Positions 53,279 through 61,439 are shown, numbered from the stretch's first letter. The stretch is 64,000 bases of DNA from Clostridia bacterium (GCA_017942005.1 JAGAVJ010000053.1:1-64000), one strand, 5' to 3'. Numbers and translations are program-made. The notes: generated by a model not told the origin, from the letters alone.

Positions 53279-54958
53279 ATGAAGAAAAAGTTAATCAGTC
53301 TTGCGTTACTTGCAGGCTTGCTTATCTCTTCACTTGCCGGCTGCGGTTCGACTGAAGAAGATGCAGATACATTGGATACTGCATCCAGCACCAAAACGGC
53401 AACCATTACTTTGACAGCAATTACAGGCAATTCAACAACACAGGACGCGATTCAGGCTGTTCAGGACGCCATGAACAAGCTGACAAAATCCGAGTATAAA
53501 ACACAGGTTATTCTTCAGCTGAAAACGGCAGATGAATACGTTGACTTTATTGACAGTCAGGTAGAAGCAATCGAAGCGGAAATTGCAGCCAAAGAGGAAG
53601 CTGCTGCAAAGGCAAAGGAAGAAGCAAAAGCCAGAAAAGAAGCGGAAAAAGCTGCGAATGCAAATAAAAAGAACCGCTCCAAGTGGACAACGACCACAAA
53701 AGCAGAAACAGAAGAAACCACAGCCGATACACAGGCTATGACATTGGATGAATTCGGCCGTGAAGTGGCAAAATATCCTGAGTTGGAAGGCACAAGCCTT
53801 GATATCGTATTTGTTACCGGTTACGATATGCTGAAGGATTTTGTCGAAAAGGAATATTTACAGCCGATTGACTTGACCGGCAGCGGAAAAATTCTTTCAA
53901 AGTACATTTATCCGACATTTATGAATGCAGGTCAGGTAGAAAAAACAAATTATGCAGTTGTCAACAACCGTCTGCTGGGTGAATATACGTATCTCTTAAT
54001 CGATAAGGAACTGGCAGATAAGTACAACTTCAACACAAAGGATGTTGACAGTCTGATCAAGTGCGAAGAATTCTTAGATGCAGTTGCAGCAGGTGAACCG
54101 GATGTGGTTCCTTTGAACGAGGCTGTTGATTTGAACTACATTCAGTATTGTTTGGGCGAGGGTACGCTGTTCGGTAATGTCATTAAGGCAAACCATGTTT
54201 CGACAAACCGTATTATCCCGAGAAGTGTCCTGTCGATTGAAGATTATGTCAAGCATCATGTTCTCTTGGATAAGCTGGAAGCTGCCGGTGACATCGGCGG
54301 CGGTGACAGATATGCCGTTGAGGTTCGCAAGGGTTATATCACTACACCCGAAGAGGAAAACTGGGAAGAGAAGTATTACGTTGTCGAATATGAAAAGCCG
54401 ATTTGCACCGACGATACTGTATTCTCCGGTATGTTTGCAGTTTCTGCATATGCATCTGATGTTGAAAGATGTATGGAAATTGTGACAATGCTGAACACAA
54501 ACGGCGCACTCCGCGATATTTATGCGTTCGGTATTGAAGGCGTGAACTATGAGCACAATGAAGACGGTACTGTCCATATGCTCAACAATGATTGGTCTAT
54601 GGACTTCTTCCATACCGGCAATACGCTGATTGGTTCCGTTCCGGAAACATTGCCTGCAAATTATGCAGAAATTGCAAAGCTCCAGAATATCGAGACACTG
54701 ACCAGCCCGTACTTCATGTGGGAATACCGTAATGAAGAAACTGAGACCATGTACCAGCTTGCGATGAGTGTATCTGAGCAGTATTTGGCAGAATATGAAG
54801 CTGCTGCGGATAAAATCGCATATGCAGCAGAATTGACAGCAGCTGTAAAAGCAGACAAAGAAAAGACCATGGATATCAGTAAGGTCCTGAATGCAGATAC
54901 AGACAACAGCTTGATGGCTTCTTACGGAGATTTTTATAGTTCTAACAACCCATCCTGA
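53279..54958 (+). CDS. Solute-binding-type lipoprotein with coiled-coil insertion
   Basis: A surface lipoprotein of 559 residues. The signal peptide ends LAGC with Cys22. The start of the mature part (TATITLTAITGNSTTQDAIQAVQDAMNKL) is followed by an unusual charged helix rich in Glu, Ala and Lys (~95-140), then a Thr-rich linker, then a domain resembling extracellular solute-binding proteins (LDIVFVTGYDMLKDFVEKEYLQPIDL). The coiled coil inserted into a binding-protein fold is odd. No transporter genes adjoin. ATG 53279 follows GAGGAGGA. The ligand is unknown. Confidence 0.75.
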   Translation: MKKKLISLALLAGLLISSLAGCGSTEEDADTLDTASSTKTATITLTAITGNSTTQDAIQAVQDAMNKLTKSEYKTQVILQLKTADEYVDFIDSQVEAIEAEIAAKEEAAAKAKEEAKARKEAEKAANANKKNRSKWTTTTKAETEETTADTQAMTLDEFGREVAKYPELEGTSLDIVFVTGYDMLKDFVEKEYLQPIDLTGSGKILSKYIYPTFMNAGQVEKTNYAVVNNRLLGEYTYLLIDKELADKYNFNTKDVDSLIKCEEFLDAVAAGEPDVVPLNEAVDLNYIQYCLGEGTLFGNVIKANHVSTNRIIPRSVLSIEDYVKHHVLLDKLEAAGDIGGGDRYAVEVRKGYITTPEEENWEEKYYVVEYEKPICTDDTVFSGMFAVSAYASDVERCMEIVTMLNTNGALRDIYAFGIEGVNYEHNEDGTVHMLNNDWSMDFFHTGNTLIGSVPETLPANYAEIAKLQNIETLTSPYFMWEYRNEETETMYQLAMSVSEQYLAEYEAAADKIAYAAELTAAVKADKEKTMDISKVLNADTDNSLMASYGDFYSSNNPS

Positions 54959-54972
54959 TCATCGTATCACGA

Positions 54973-55009
54973 AAAAAACGGTAAGAGCGCAAAACTCTTA
55001 CCGTTTTTT
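54973..55009 (+). terminator. Terminator after the lipoprotein gene
   Basis: AAACGGTAAGAG pairs with CTCTTACCGTTT (54977-55006), with a T run. Confidence 0.88.
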
Positions 55010-55087
55010 ACATGTGGAATGTTTCACTTCTGTTAAGGATTCTACATGTGATCATGTACCAGTAGGATAATGAATTTTTTACTTTAA

Positions 55088-55121
55088 AAAGGAGTTCACT
55101 TTTTAGTGATAGAAAGCAATG
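55088..55121 (+). promoter_or_regulatory. SD-hairpin-start arrangement without the conserved box
   Basis: AAAAAGGAG ends at 55094, then TTCACT-TTTT-AGTGAT (55095-55110, 5-bp stem), then 8 nt to ATG 55119. The geometry matches the L leaders, with SD next to the stem and 8-12 nt from stem to ATG, but GGTCATAA is absent. Confidence 0.45.
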
Positions 55122-56231
55122 AATTTTTCAATGTATATGCCGGTTGATGTTCGTTCCGGCAAAGACTGTGTAAAAAATAATGCCGACTGTTTTACGGTCG
55201 GTACACGTGCCATGCTTGTGACAGGACGCCATGCAGCAAAGATTTGCGGTGCGTTGGATGACGTTATAGAGGTACTGGATTCTGTTGGGATTCCATATAC
55301 AGTATACGATCAAATTGGTGAAAATCCCCTGATGTCGGTCTGTTATCGCGGTGGGAAGGAAGCCGCAGCGTTTGGCGCAGATATGATCATCGGTATTGGA
55401 GGCGGCAGCGCGATGGACGCTGCGAAAGCAATTGCAGCGTATGCGGCGAATCCCCGGATTCAAGCAGAAGAAATCTTTACACAGAAACGCAATCCGTCAT
55501 ATCCGCTGATTCTCATTCCGACAACAGCAGGTACCGGAAGTGAGGTAAATCCGTATGCTGTTTTGACTTTGGACGGTCAGGACAAGAAGAAAACATTCAC
55601 GGATAAAACGCAGTCATATGCAAAATATGCATTTTTGGATGCGAAGTATACAATGTTGCTTTCCGAAAAAAACACGGTCAGCTGTGCATTGGATGCATTT
55701 GCACATTGTGCGGAATCGTATCTTTCTCCCAAGGCAGATGAAACATCCCGCATGTTTGCAGGGTACGGCGCGCGTATCCTATACGCATTCCTTCGTAATT
55801 TTGTACCGGGACAGCAACTGTCTTATGAAACCAGAGAAACGCTCCTGTACGCTTCCTCTGCGGCTGGAATTGCCATCAATAAGACAGGAACCGGATTCCC
55901 GCATCCGCTCGGCTACAATTTGACCCTGACAAAGGGAATCCCGCATGGCTGTGCGTGTGCGGTATTCTATCGGGAGTACTTAGACTACAATGAAAAAGCA
56001 GCTCCCCTGCTATGCCGGGCGCTGTATGACGAGATTGGCGCTGCCGGAGAAGAAATCAAAGCCCTGATCCCCAAAAGAGCCGGCGTATGTCTGACGCTGG
56101 ATGAGGATACCATTTGTACCTATGTGGAGAAGGTGAAGGGCGCCGGAAATTATAAAAACAGCCCTTATGTGATCAATGAGAAGGAAATGGCGGATATTTA
56201 CCGTCGTTTATTTGGAACGCAAAATGCTTAA
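55119..56231 (+). CDS. Iron-containing alcohol dehydrogenase
   Basis: An NAD(P)-dependent, metal-dependent dehydrogenase of 370 residues. The nucleotide-binding GGGSAMDAAKAIA (~95-107), the strand LILIPTTAGTGSEVNPYAVL (~126-145) and metal ligands in DAFAHCAESY (His ~200), GFPHPLGYNLT (His ~262) and GIPHGCACAVF (His ~275) follow the family order. The substrate is uncertain: alcohol, glycerol or butanol-type dehydrogenases all fit. The 5' leader shows a small hairpin between SD and start. Confidence 0.9.
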   Translation: MNFSMYMPVDVRSGKDCVKNNADCFTVGTRAMLVTGRHAAKICGALDDVIEVLDSVGIPYTVYDQIGENPLMSVCYRGGKEAAAFGADMIIGIGGGSAMDAAKAIAAYAANPRIQAEEIFTQKRNPSYPLILIPTTAGTGSEVNPYAVLTLDGQDKKKTFTDKTQSYAKYAFLDAKYTMLLSEKNTVSCALDAFAHCAESYLSPKADETSRMFAGYGARILYAFLRNFVPGQQLSYETRETLLYASSAAGIAINKTGTGFPHPLGYNLTLTKGIPHGCACAVFYREYLDYNEKAAPLLCRALYDEIGAAGEEIKALIPKRAGVCLTLDEDTICTYVEKVKGAGNYKNSPYVINEKEMADIYRRLFGTQNA

Positions 56232-56280
56232 GCATACGTGCGATATCATGTATTTTTTATGAATCAACTGTAAAAAAGTA

Positions 56281-56309
56281 TTGACAGAATGGGGATTTTA
56301 TGGTATACT
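56281..56309 (+). promoter_or_regulatory. Sigma-A promoter of tRNA-Leu(UAG)
   Basis: TTGACA (56281-56286), 17 nt, TATACT (56304-56309), TGG ahead of the -10. The transcript starts about at the tRNA 5' end. Confidence 0.85.
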
Positions 56310-56323
56310 TATTCTGTCAATAT

Positions 56324-56406
56324 GCGGGTATGGCGGAATTGGCAGACGCGCCAGATTTAGGATCTGGTGGTTATCCATGCAGGTTCGACCCCTGTTACCC
56401 GCACCA
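56324..56406 (+). tRNA. tRNA-Leu, anticodon UAG
   Basis: A class II tRNA of 83 nt with encoded CCA. The acceptor GCGGGTA pairs with TACCCGC. The anticodon stem CCAGA/TCTGG closes loop TTTAGGA, giving UAG, which reads CUA and other CUN codons. The variable arm and GGTTCGACC T-loop are present. Confidence 0.97.
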
Positions 56407-56420
56407 AGCGGCATTCTCTG

Positions 56421-56456
56421 GGGCTTGTTTCGTTTCATGGCGGAACAGGCTCTTTG
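56421..56456 (+). terminator. Possible terminator after tRNA-Leu(UAG)
   Basis: A 12-bp stem with three G-U pairs (56421-56432 with 56441-56452) is followed by a weak T stretch. Readthrough into the acetyltransferase gene is possible. Confidence 0.45.
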
Positions 56457-56499
56457 TGATATCGTGGATATCGCAATATCGTGGATACTTTGCTAAAGA

Positions 56500-56559
56500 A
56501 AGGAAAACCTTCGCGTCGTCAAACAAAGCTGAACATGCGAAGTTGTGGTTATCATCATG
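56500..56559 (+). promoter_or_regulatory. SD-hairpin-start leader, copy L7 (long loop)
   Basis: AAAGGA, then CTTCGC (56509-56514) pairing with GCGAAG (56537-56542) across a 22-nt loop, then TTGTGGTTATCATC and ATG 56557. An in-frame GTG lies at 56545. Confidence 0.6.
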
Positions 56560-57084
56560 TTACTTCAATATCATCATTTCACAATCAGAGATGCAGTAAA
56601 AACAGATGCAGAGCAGCTGTCCATATGGTGGAATAACGGTGAAATTATGGCACATGCTGGTTTCCCAAACGGAATTGGTGAGACTGCGCAGGAGATTGCA
56701 AAGCGTTTGCAGGAGGATACGGATAAAACGCATAGACGGTTGATGATCGAACTGGATCAAGTTGCCATTGGAGAGATGAATTATCGGGACAAGGGAAATC
56801 AAACAGCTGAAATTGGAATTAAACTATGTGATTTTTCAAAACAAAATCAAGGTTATGGAAAAATTTTGCTCAGTATGTTAATTTCCTATCTTTTTGATTT
56901 GGGATATCAAAAAATCGTTCTTGATACGAATCTGAACAATAAAAGAGCACAGCATGTATACGAACAACTGGGATTTACAAAATTACGGGTGAATGAAAAT
57001 TCTTTTACCAATCAGATTGGCGAATTGCAATCTTCTGTTGATTACGAACTCGATCCGAGGAATTTTATCAGTTTTATGAAATAA
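56557..57084 (+). CDS. GNAT family N-acetyltransferase
   Basis: A predicted acetyltransferase of 175 residues. The N-terminal FTIRDAVKTDAEQLSIWWNN is the RimJ/RimL-like start, and NQGYGKILLSMLISYLF (~95-111) carries the acetyl-CoA loop (QxxGxG/A type). VLDTNLNNKRAQHVYEQLGFTKL is the typical final strand-helix-strand. The substrate is unknown; relatives acetylate ribosomal proteins, aminoglycosides or small amines. It heads a run of five same-strand genes to 61.3 kb. The start is ATG 56557 after L7, or GTG 56545. Confidence 0.85.
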   Translation: MLLQYHHFTIRDAVKTDAEQLSIWWNNGEIMAHAGFPNGIGETAQEIAKRLQEDTDKTHRRLMIELDQVAIGEMNYRDKGNQTAEIGIKLCDFSKQNQGYGKILLSMLISYLFDLGYQKIVLDTNLNNKRAQHVYEQLGFTKLRVNENSFTNQIGELQSSVDYELDPRNFISFMK

Positions 57085-57107
57085 AAAACCGTGTGGAGAG
57101 TGAATTT

Positions 57108-57548
57108 ATGCTTGTACGTTTTTATGATACAGCAGACGATCATTTGCTTCGATTTGCGGTGATCATTTCTAAGTCAAACGGGAAATGGGTTTTCTGCAAG
57201 CACAGAGAGCGGGACACCTATGAGGTACCGGGCGGACATCGAGAAAAGGGCGAACCCATCGACATGACTGCAAAAAGGGAATTACGGGAAGAAACCGATG
57301 CGGTCACGTTCCGTATCAAACCGATCTGCGTTTATTCTGTCACTGGGGTGAATCCGGTCGATACGGCAGGGGAGGAAACGTTTGGCATGCTGTATTTTGC
57401 GGATATCACGGCGTTTGAGAATGATCTTGCATATGAAATCGAGCAGATCGTTCTCCTTGACACACTGCCAACCCGTTGGACCTACCCTGACATTCAGCCA
57501 CAGTTGATTGCAGAGTACGAAAAAAGAATGACAGCGACTGCTTTTTAA
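57108..57548 (+). CDS. NUDIX hydrolase
   Basis: A nucleoside-diphosphate-X hydrolase of 146 residues. The Nudix box is GHREKGEPIDMTAKRELREET (in two parts, ~residues 43-64), matching GX5EX7REUXEE. The following FRIKPICVYSVTGVNPVDTAGEETFGMLYFADI is usual for DUF4916-like Nudix proteins of Firmicutes. The substrate is unknown. ATG 57108 follows GGAGAG by 7 nt. It lies 23 bp after the acetyltransferase gene. Confidence 0.9.
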   Translation: MLVRFYDTADDHLLRFAVIISKSNGKWVFCKHRERDTYEVPGGHREKGEPIDMTAKRELREETDAVTFRIKPICVYSVTGVNPVDTAGEETFGMLYFADITAFENDLAYEIEQIVLLDTLPTRWTYPDIQPQLIAEYEKRMTATAF

Positions 57549-57587
57549 AAAGAACTACGGAAAAACAAGTTTCAAATAATATTGATG

Positions 57588-57630
57588 AAAGGAAATAACT
57601 TCTGTTATTACGGAAGTTATCGTTATCATG
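57588..57630 (+). promoter_or_regulatory. SD-hairpin-start leader, copy L8
   Basis: AAAGGAA, then a perfect 8-bp stem ATAACTTC (57595-57602) / GAAGTTAT (57613-57620), then CGTTATC and ATG 57628. The box is shortened but the spacing from stem to ATG is conserved (7 nt). Confidence 0.65.
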
Positions 57631-58254
57631 ATGATGTTATTGCTTTATATTGCGGTCATCGCGGCATTGATTTGGGTGCTGCCATATTTCCGTATTTTCA
57701 TCAAACGCCTTCTGCTTTGGCATACATTGCACAGCTTCTGTAAAAAATACGGATATACGCTGTATGGCACACACCGATTATGGATGTTTGGAAGCAATGC
57801 AGGCCACACTTGTGATGTATATATTTATACAGGGCGCCATTTATACTCCATTAAGCTGTTTGCACTGAAATACCGCAGATCAACCCTTATATTTTCAGAG
57901 GGACATCAGTATCACGTTCGATACTATCTCGGTTTGGTTGCGCAGGCGGCATCGGCACGGCTTCCCATTGACGGAAGCGTAAAACATATGCCGCAATATC
58001 GGTTCCGGGAGCAGATCAATTCTGCTTGGGAAACCGCTGTACCACATGCGATTCTGCTTCTCAATCCTGTATGTCACGAAATTTATCAGACGCAGACCTT
58101 TGCCGGCAGGAAAGAGGAACGGCTGCTTGGCATGGGTGACCGTGTAAATGATATGCAGCTGTATTCGCTGCATCGATTGTTGGAACGGATTGCACTGGAT
58201 ATGCGGCAAGATGAGGGAACAAGATATTCCAATGAACGAATAAAACAGATTTGA
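57628..58254 (+). CDS. Hypothetical protein with N-terminal membrane helix
   Basis: No family recognised. The 208-residue protein has one N-terminal helix (MMLLLYIAVIAALIWVLPYF, residues 2-21) and a basic cytoplasmic part. That part is rich in aromatic residues (FCKKYGYTLYGTHRLWMFG; DVYIYTGRHLYSIKLFALKYRRS) and its middle strands resemble a nuclease-like or PH-like fold, but no catalytic set is clear. The stop is followed after 9 bases by the first MutS-like gene, whose SD overlaps this gene's end, so the two are coupled. ATG 57628, 57631 or 57634 could start. Confidence 0.7.
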   Translation: MMMLLLYIAVIAALIWVLPYFRIFIKRLLLWHTLHSFCKKYGYTLYGTHRLWMFGSNAGHTCDVYIYTGRHLYSIKLFALKYRRSTLIFSEGHQYHVRYYLGLVAQAASARLPIDGSVKHMPQYRFREQINSAWETAVPHAILLLNPVCHEIYQTQTFAGRKEERLLGMGDRVNDMQLYSLHRLLERIALDMRQDEGTRYSNERIKQI

Positions 58255-58263
58255 GGAAATCCT

Positions 58264-59703
58264 ATGTGTATGCCATCTTTTATATGTGTGGATCAAAATC
58301 AAACAATACCTGCACAAACCTTTGACGACCTACAGCTGCTCAGGCTGTTTTCTGAAAAGACGATTTCCATTTTATCGCATCCCGGAAACGCAGAAGAAAT
58401 TATGAAAAGGCAGGAATTATTCCGCCTGATGCGTACAGAAACAGGATTTGACCGTATCAAAGCATGTTATGCGCAGCTGAAAGAATATGAACGTACCACT
58501 CGCATGTGGCATTCAAGTGTGATTCCCGTGGAAAAGCGTTTTTTGTTTTATGATTTATTACAGTCCTACCGCGATGTTTGCAGCATGCTGTCGGATTTGA
58601 ACCAGATCGGAACGTCTGCAAAGCTGAAAGCGATATCCGCATTCTGGCAGACAGAAGCCGCATTGCATTCTGACCTTGCACAAGACCTTGAAACGATGCA
58701 GACGCTGTTAAAACAGATTGGACGCTGTAATCTTTCCTCCGCGGATCAAATGTGGCTGACAAAGGATGAAGTCCCTCATACCATCTCAGAGGAGCTGCGG
58801 GATGCAGCAGAGGCGCTGGGGCTTCCTTTTCCAAAATCGAAAACCATGCGTATCCGCATCAACGACGCGATTTCCCACGCAATAGAAGAACTATATCCAA
58901 AAGAAAACGCACAATTTGATGTGCTTTCCGAAAAGTACAGTTCACTTTCCTTTGACGCACCGGTTTCCTATCTTGCGGAGCTTGATTTCTTTTTTGCCAT
59001 TCTTGCGTTGTGTAGGGAAGCAGATGCGATGCAAATTCCTGTTTGTTATCCGAAAATTGCCCCAAAACGGCAATATCTTGCAAAACAGGCATATGATATC
59101 TCCTTGTTTGTGAAAAAAGTCGAGCATATCGTACCGAATGACACCTTTTTTACAGAAGATACCCCCTTTTTCTTTATCACCGGTGCAAACGGCGGCGGCA
59201 AGACCACCTATCTGCGTACCTGCGGTATCAATTTAATTTTATTTTTAGCGGGCTGTCCGATTTTTGCAGAAGAGGCAGAAGTGTATCCGTTCCATTCGGT
59301 ACGGTCCCATTTTCCGGCGGATGAGCGGTTTGCCGAATACGGAAGACTCGAAGAAGAAAAACAGCGTGTAGATGCACTGCTTGCCATATGCGATGCAGAT
59401 ACCTTTCTTGTGTTTAATGAAACCTATAGCGGAACAGACGATACGCTTGGATGTGAAATGACCCTGGAAACCGCTTCTCATATCAAAGAAAACGGTGCGT
59501 TTGGTTTGTTTGTCACACATTTTCATGAAGTGCGCAGAGGAGGGGTTCCGATACTGAACACGGTCATAGAGGAGGATGAAATGCATAAACGGACGTTTCG
59601 CATTGTACGTGATTTTGGAATTTCTTCCTCTTATGCAAATGATATTCTGCGCAAATATAAGCTGGATGCAGCATCATTAAAGGAACGGGAGCAGAGGAGA
59701 TAA
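58264..59703 (+). CDS. MutS-family ATPase, first of a tandem pair
   Basis: A MutS-related protein of 479 residues without the mismatch-recognition domain. The first ~280 residues are the helical lever/clamp region. The ATPase domain has Walker A ITGANGGGKTTYLRT (~residues 303-317) and a Walker B-like FLVFNETYSGTDD, where the usual acidic DE is NE. VTHFHEV is the conserved His switch. MutS-like proteins of this size are common in gut Firmicutes and are not known to act in mismatch repair. The SD GAGGAAA overlaps the preceding stop. Confidence 0.85.
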   Translation: MCMPSFICVDQNQTIPAQTFDDLQLLRLFSEKTISILSHPGNAEEIMKRQELFRLMRTETGFDRIKACYAQLKEYERTTRMWHSSVIPVEKRFLFYDLLQSYRDVCSMLSDLNQIGTSAKLKAISAFWQTEAALHSDLAQDLETMQTLLKQIGRCNLSSADQMWLTKDEVPHTISEELRDAAEALGLPFPKSKTMRIRINDAISHAIEELYPKENAQFDVLSEKYSSLSFDAPVSYLAELDFFFAILALCREADAMQIPVCYPKIAPKRQYLAKQAYDISLFVKKVEHIVPNDTFFTEDTPFFFITGANGGGKTTYLRTCGINLILFLAGCPIFAEEAEVYPFHSVRSHFPADERFAEYGRLEEEKQRVDALLAICDADTFLVFNETYSGTDDTLGCEMTLETASHIKENGAFGLFVTHFHEVRRGGVPILNTVIEEDEMHKRTFRIVRDFGISSSYANDILRKYKLDAASLKEREQRR

Positions 59704-59738
59704 CTTTCACTTTTGTAAAAGTTATGATTATAAATATG
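59694..59738 (+). promoter_or_regulatory. SD-hairpin-start leader, copy L9
   Basis: GAGGAG, then ATAACTTTCAC (59700-59710), loop TTTT, GTAAAAGTTAT (59715-59725; one A-C mismatch), then GATTATAAAT and ATG 59736. The upstream gene's stop codon (59701-59703) lies in the 5' arm, so translating ribosomes would open the stem. Confidence 0.7.
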
Positions 59739-61262
59739 AAATGCAGTCTTTTATATTCTAAGGAACGGGATACAGTAAAAACCGGAACAATCGGTGCGCG
59801 TACCTTATACCATCTCTCCTTGGACAGTACCTTTGCAAAGCTTTGTGCAGATGATACGGCACGGAATGGATTTCTGAAAATCGTAACAGAGCCATGCCAA
59901 ACGTGGGAAGAAATTCGGTATCGGCAGGAGATTGTAAAAATATTTGCAGAGCATCCCGATTTTATGGAGGAATGCAAAAGCATTCTGGACCGTTTTTGGG
60001 GATTGTATGAGGGGTTCAAAAAAGAACGGCAATCCACGACGCGATATCTCCGCGGATTGTCGTCTGATGTATCTCCAAAAACGCTGTATAACATTGTACA
60101 GTCCAATGTTGTGACACTAAAACGCTGTATCGCGTTTGTACGGTCGATTGCCGCTGTATTTGAAGAATATGGAATCGATGAAGCATGTCCGGCAGAAGGT
60201 CTGCGGCGCACCGCAGGAGAAGCCAAAAGAATGACGTCTTCCAAAGCGCTGGATGCACTGGAAGCGTTATGTATCAGAATCGAAGATATCGGAGTCGATG
60301 CCGTCTGGGATTTTGCAATACAGATTGGTGCATGCGGTCAGATTGAAGACTGCGCGATGATGGAACACCGATATCTGCACATTGTAGATCCGGAAGCAAA
60401 ACACGGCCGTCGGTTTCTGTTTTTTGGGAAAACTGAACCGGTGGACACCGGTAACTCTGTTCGTCTTCATATGATCAAGGATATCTCGTATGACAAGATT
60501 GTATCTGCCCCTCTGCAATGTCTGGCAGAACAGATTGGTACTGTTGTAGAAGGGCTGTTTGTGATCTTTTGTGATATTGCACCGGAAATGAATTTTTATT
60601 TTACGGCAGTACAGTATATCGAACACATGCGGGCAAAGGGCGTATCTCTTGTGTATCCGCGTGAAGCGGTGGGTACCGGCATACAGGTACGCGGTTTGCG
60701 GGATATTCTGCTTTTGGAAGAAAGCAAGGATACAGACAGTGTCATTCCCAACGATATCAGCGGAATGGATGACAGATGGGGCATGGTGGTGTTTGGGGAA
60801 AACAACTCCGGCAAAACGGTCTTTTTGCGTTCTATCGGAGTGGCGCAGTTGTTGTTTCAGGCTGGATTGCCGATACCGGCGGACGATGCGGAGATGACCA
60901 TATGTACGCAAATTGTCTCTCAGTTTTCAGAAGCGGAAAAAGAATTTGAGCGTGGAAATGATGCGGGACGTTTTGAACAGGAAGTACGTGAACTGGCTGC
61001 GGTCATCGATACACTGGACGATGGGGCACTGATTTTGCTGAACGAGACGTTTCAGACGACTGCATACGAAGAAGGAGCGCTTGGGTTATACCATATTCTA
61101 AAGTACTTTATGTCACGGCATATCCGGTTTTTGCTGGTATCCCATCTGCATCAGTTGGAAGGGAAGTTCTCGCCAAAAGAAGTGGAAATCCGCAGAACGT
61201 ATCCTGGGTTCCACGTTTTGGCGGATTCCATGCGTTCTTTTGAAAATCTTATGTCGAAATGA
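59736..61262 (+). CDS. MutS-family ATPase, second of a tandem pair
   Basis: A MutS-related protein of 508 residues, paralogous to its upstream neighbour. A helical lever/clamp region fills the first ~340 residues. The ATPase has FGENNSGKTVFLRSIGVAQLL (in part; Walker A ~351-358) and Walker B-like ALILLNETFQTT, again NE for DE. LLVSHLHQLEG is the His switch. No mismatch-binding or endonuclease domain is visible. The two proteins probably form a heterodimer, as MutS-family ATPase sites are composite; this is inference. ATG 59736 follows L9, with in-frame ATG 59724. Confidence 0.85.
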   Translation: MKCSLLYSKERDTVKTGTIGARTLYHLSLDSTFAKLCADDTARNGFLKIVTEPCQTWEEIRYRQEIVKIFAEHPDFMEECKSILDRFWGLYEGFKKERQSTTRYLRGLSSDVSPKTLYNIVQSNVVTLKRCIAFVRSIAAVFEEYGIDEACPAEGLRRTAGEAKRMTSSKALDALEALCIRIEDIGVDAVWDFAIQIGACGQIEDCAMMEHRYLHIVDPEAKHGRRFLFFGKTEPVDTGNSVRLHMIKDISYDKIVSAPLQCLAEQIGTVVEGLFVIFCDIAPEMNFYFTAVQYIEHMRAKGVSLVYPREAVGTGIQVRGLRDILLLEESKDTDSVIPNDISGMDDRWGMVVFGENNSGKTVFLRSIGVAQLLFQAGLPIPADDAEMTICTQIVSQFSEAEKEFERGNDAGRFEQEVRELAAVIDTLDDGALILLNETFQTTAYEEGALGLYHILKYFMSRHIRFLLVSHLHQLEGKFSPKEVEIRRTYPGFHVLADSMRSFENLMSK

Positions 61263-61295
61263 ACGGATATCTTTGTATTCGTTCACAAAAAAACA

Positions 61296-61324
61296 TTGAA
61301 AGAGACATAAAAAAGTGCTATAAT
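61296..61324 (+). promoter_or_regulatory. Sigma-A promoter of the CobW pair
   Basis: TTGAAA (61296-61301), 17 nt, TATAAT (61319-61324). Confidence 0.82.
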
Positions 61325-61335
61325 AAAATATTAGA

Positions 61336-61370
61336 AGATGGGATACCGCATCTGTGGGTCCCAGACAAAT
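61336..61370 (+). promoter_or_regulatory. Leader hairpin of the CobW operon
   Basis: GGGA.CC pairs with GG.TCCC around GCATCTGT (61341-61363), followed by an AT-rich stretch. GATG/CATC gives an alternative pairing. It lies just after the start of transcription. No known riboswitch matches. Confidence 0.4.
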
Positions 61371-61390
61371 TTATTTTATTTTTGTAATGA

Positions 61391-61406
61391 AATGACAATT
61401 GTCATT
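61391..61406 (+). promoter_or_regulatory. Perfect 16-bp palindrome, possible metal-regulator operator
   Basis: AATGACAATTGTCATT is a perfect palindrome 34 bp before the CobW start. FUR-family sites (Zur/Fur) in Firmicutes are palindromes of similar size and base content, and CobW GTPases are often zinc-controlled. The site lies downstream of the promoter, where binding would block elongation. Confidence 0.45.
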
Positions 61407-61439
61407 GAACTTTGATACAATTGGAAAGGAACGGTTATT

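Noticed and set aside
61336..61370. GGGATACCGC and GGTCCC suggestive of a T-box antiterminator
   Set aside because: The transcript starts only ~10 nt upstream, so there is no room for stem I and the specifier loop, and the gene is not an aminoacyl-tRNA or amino-acid gene.
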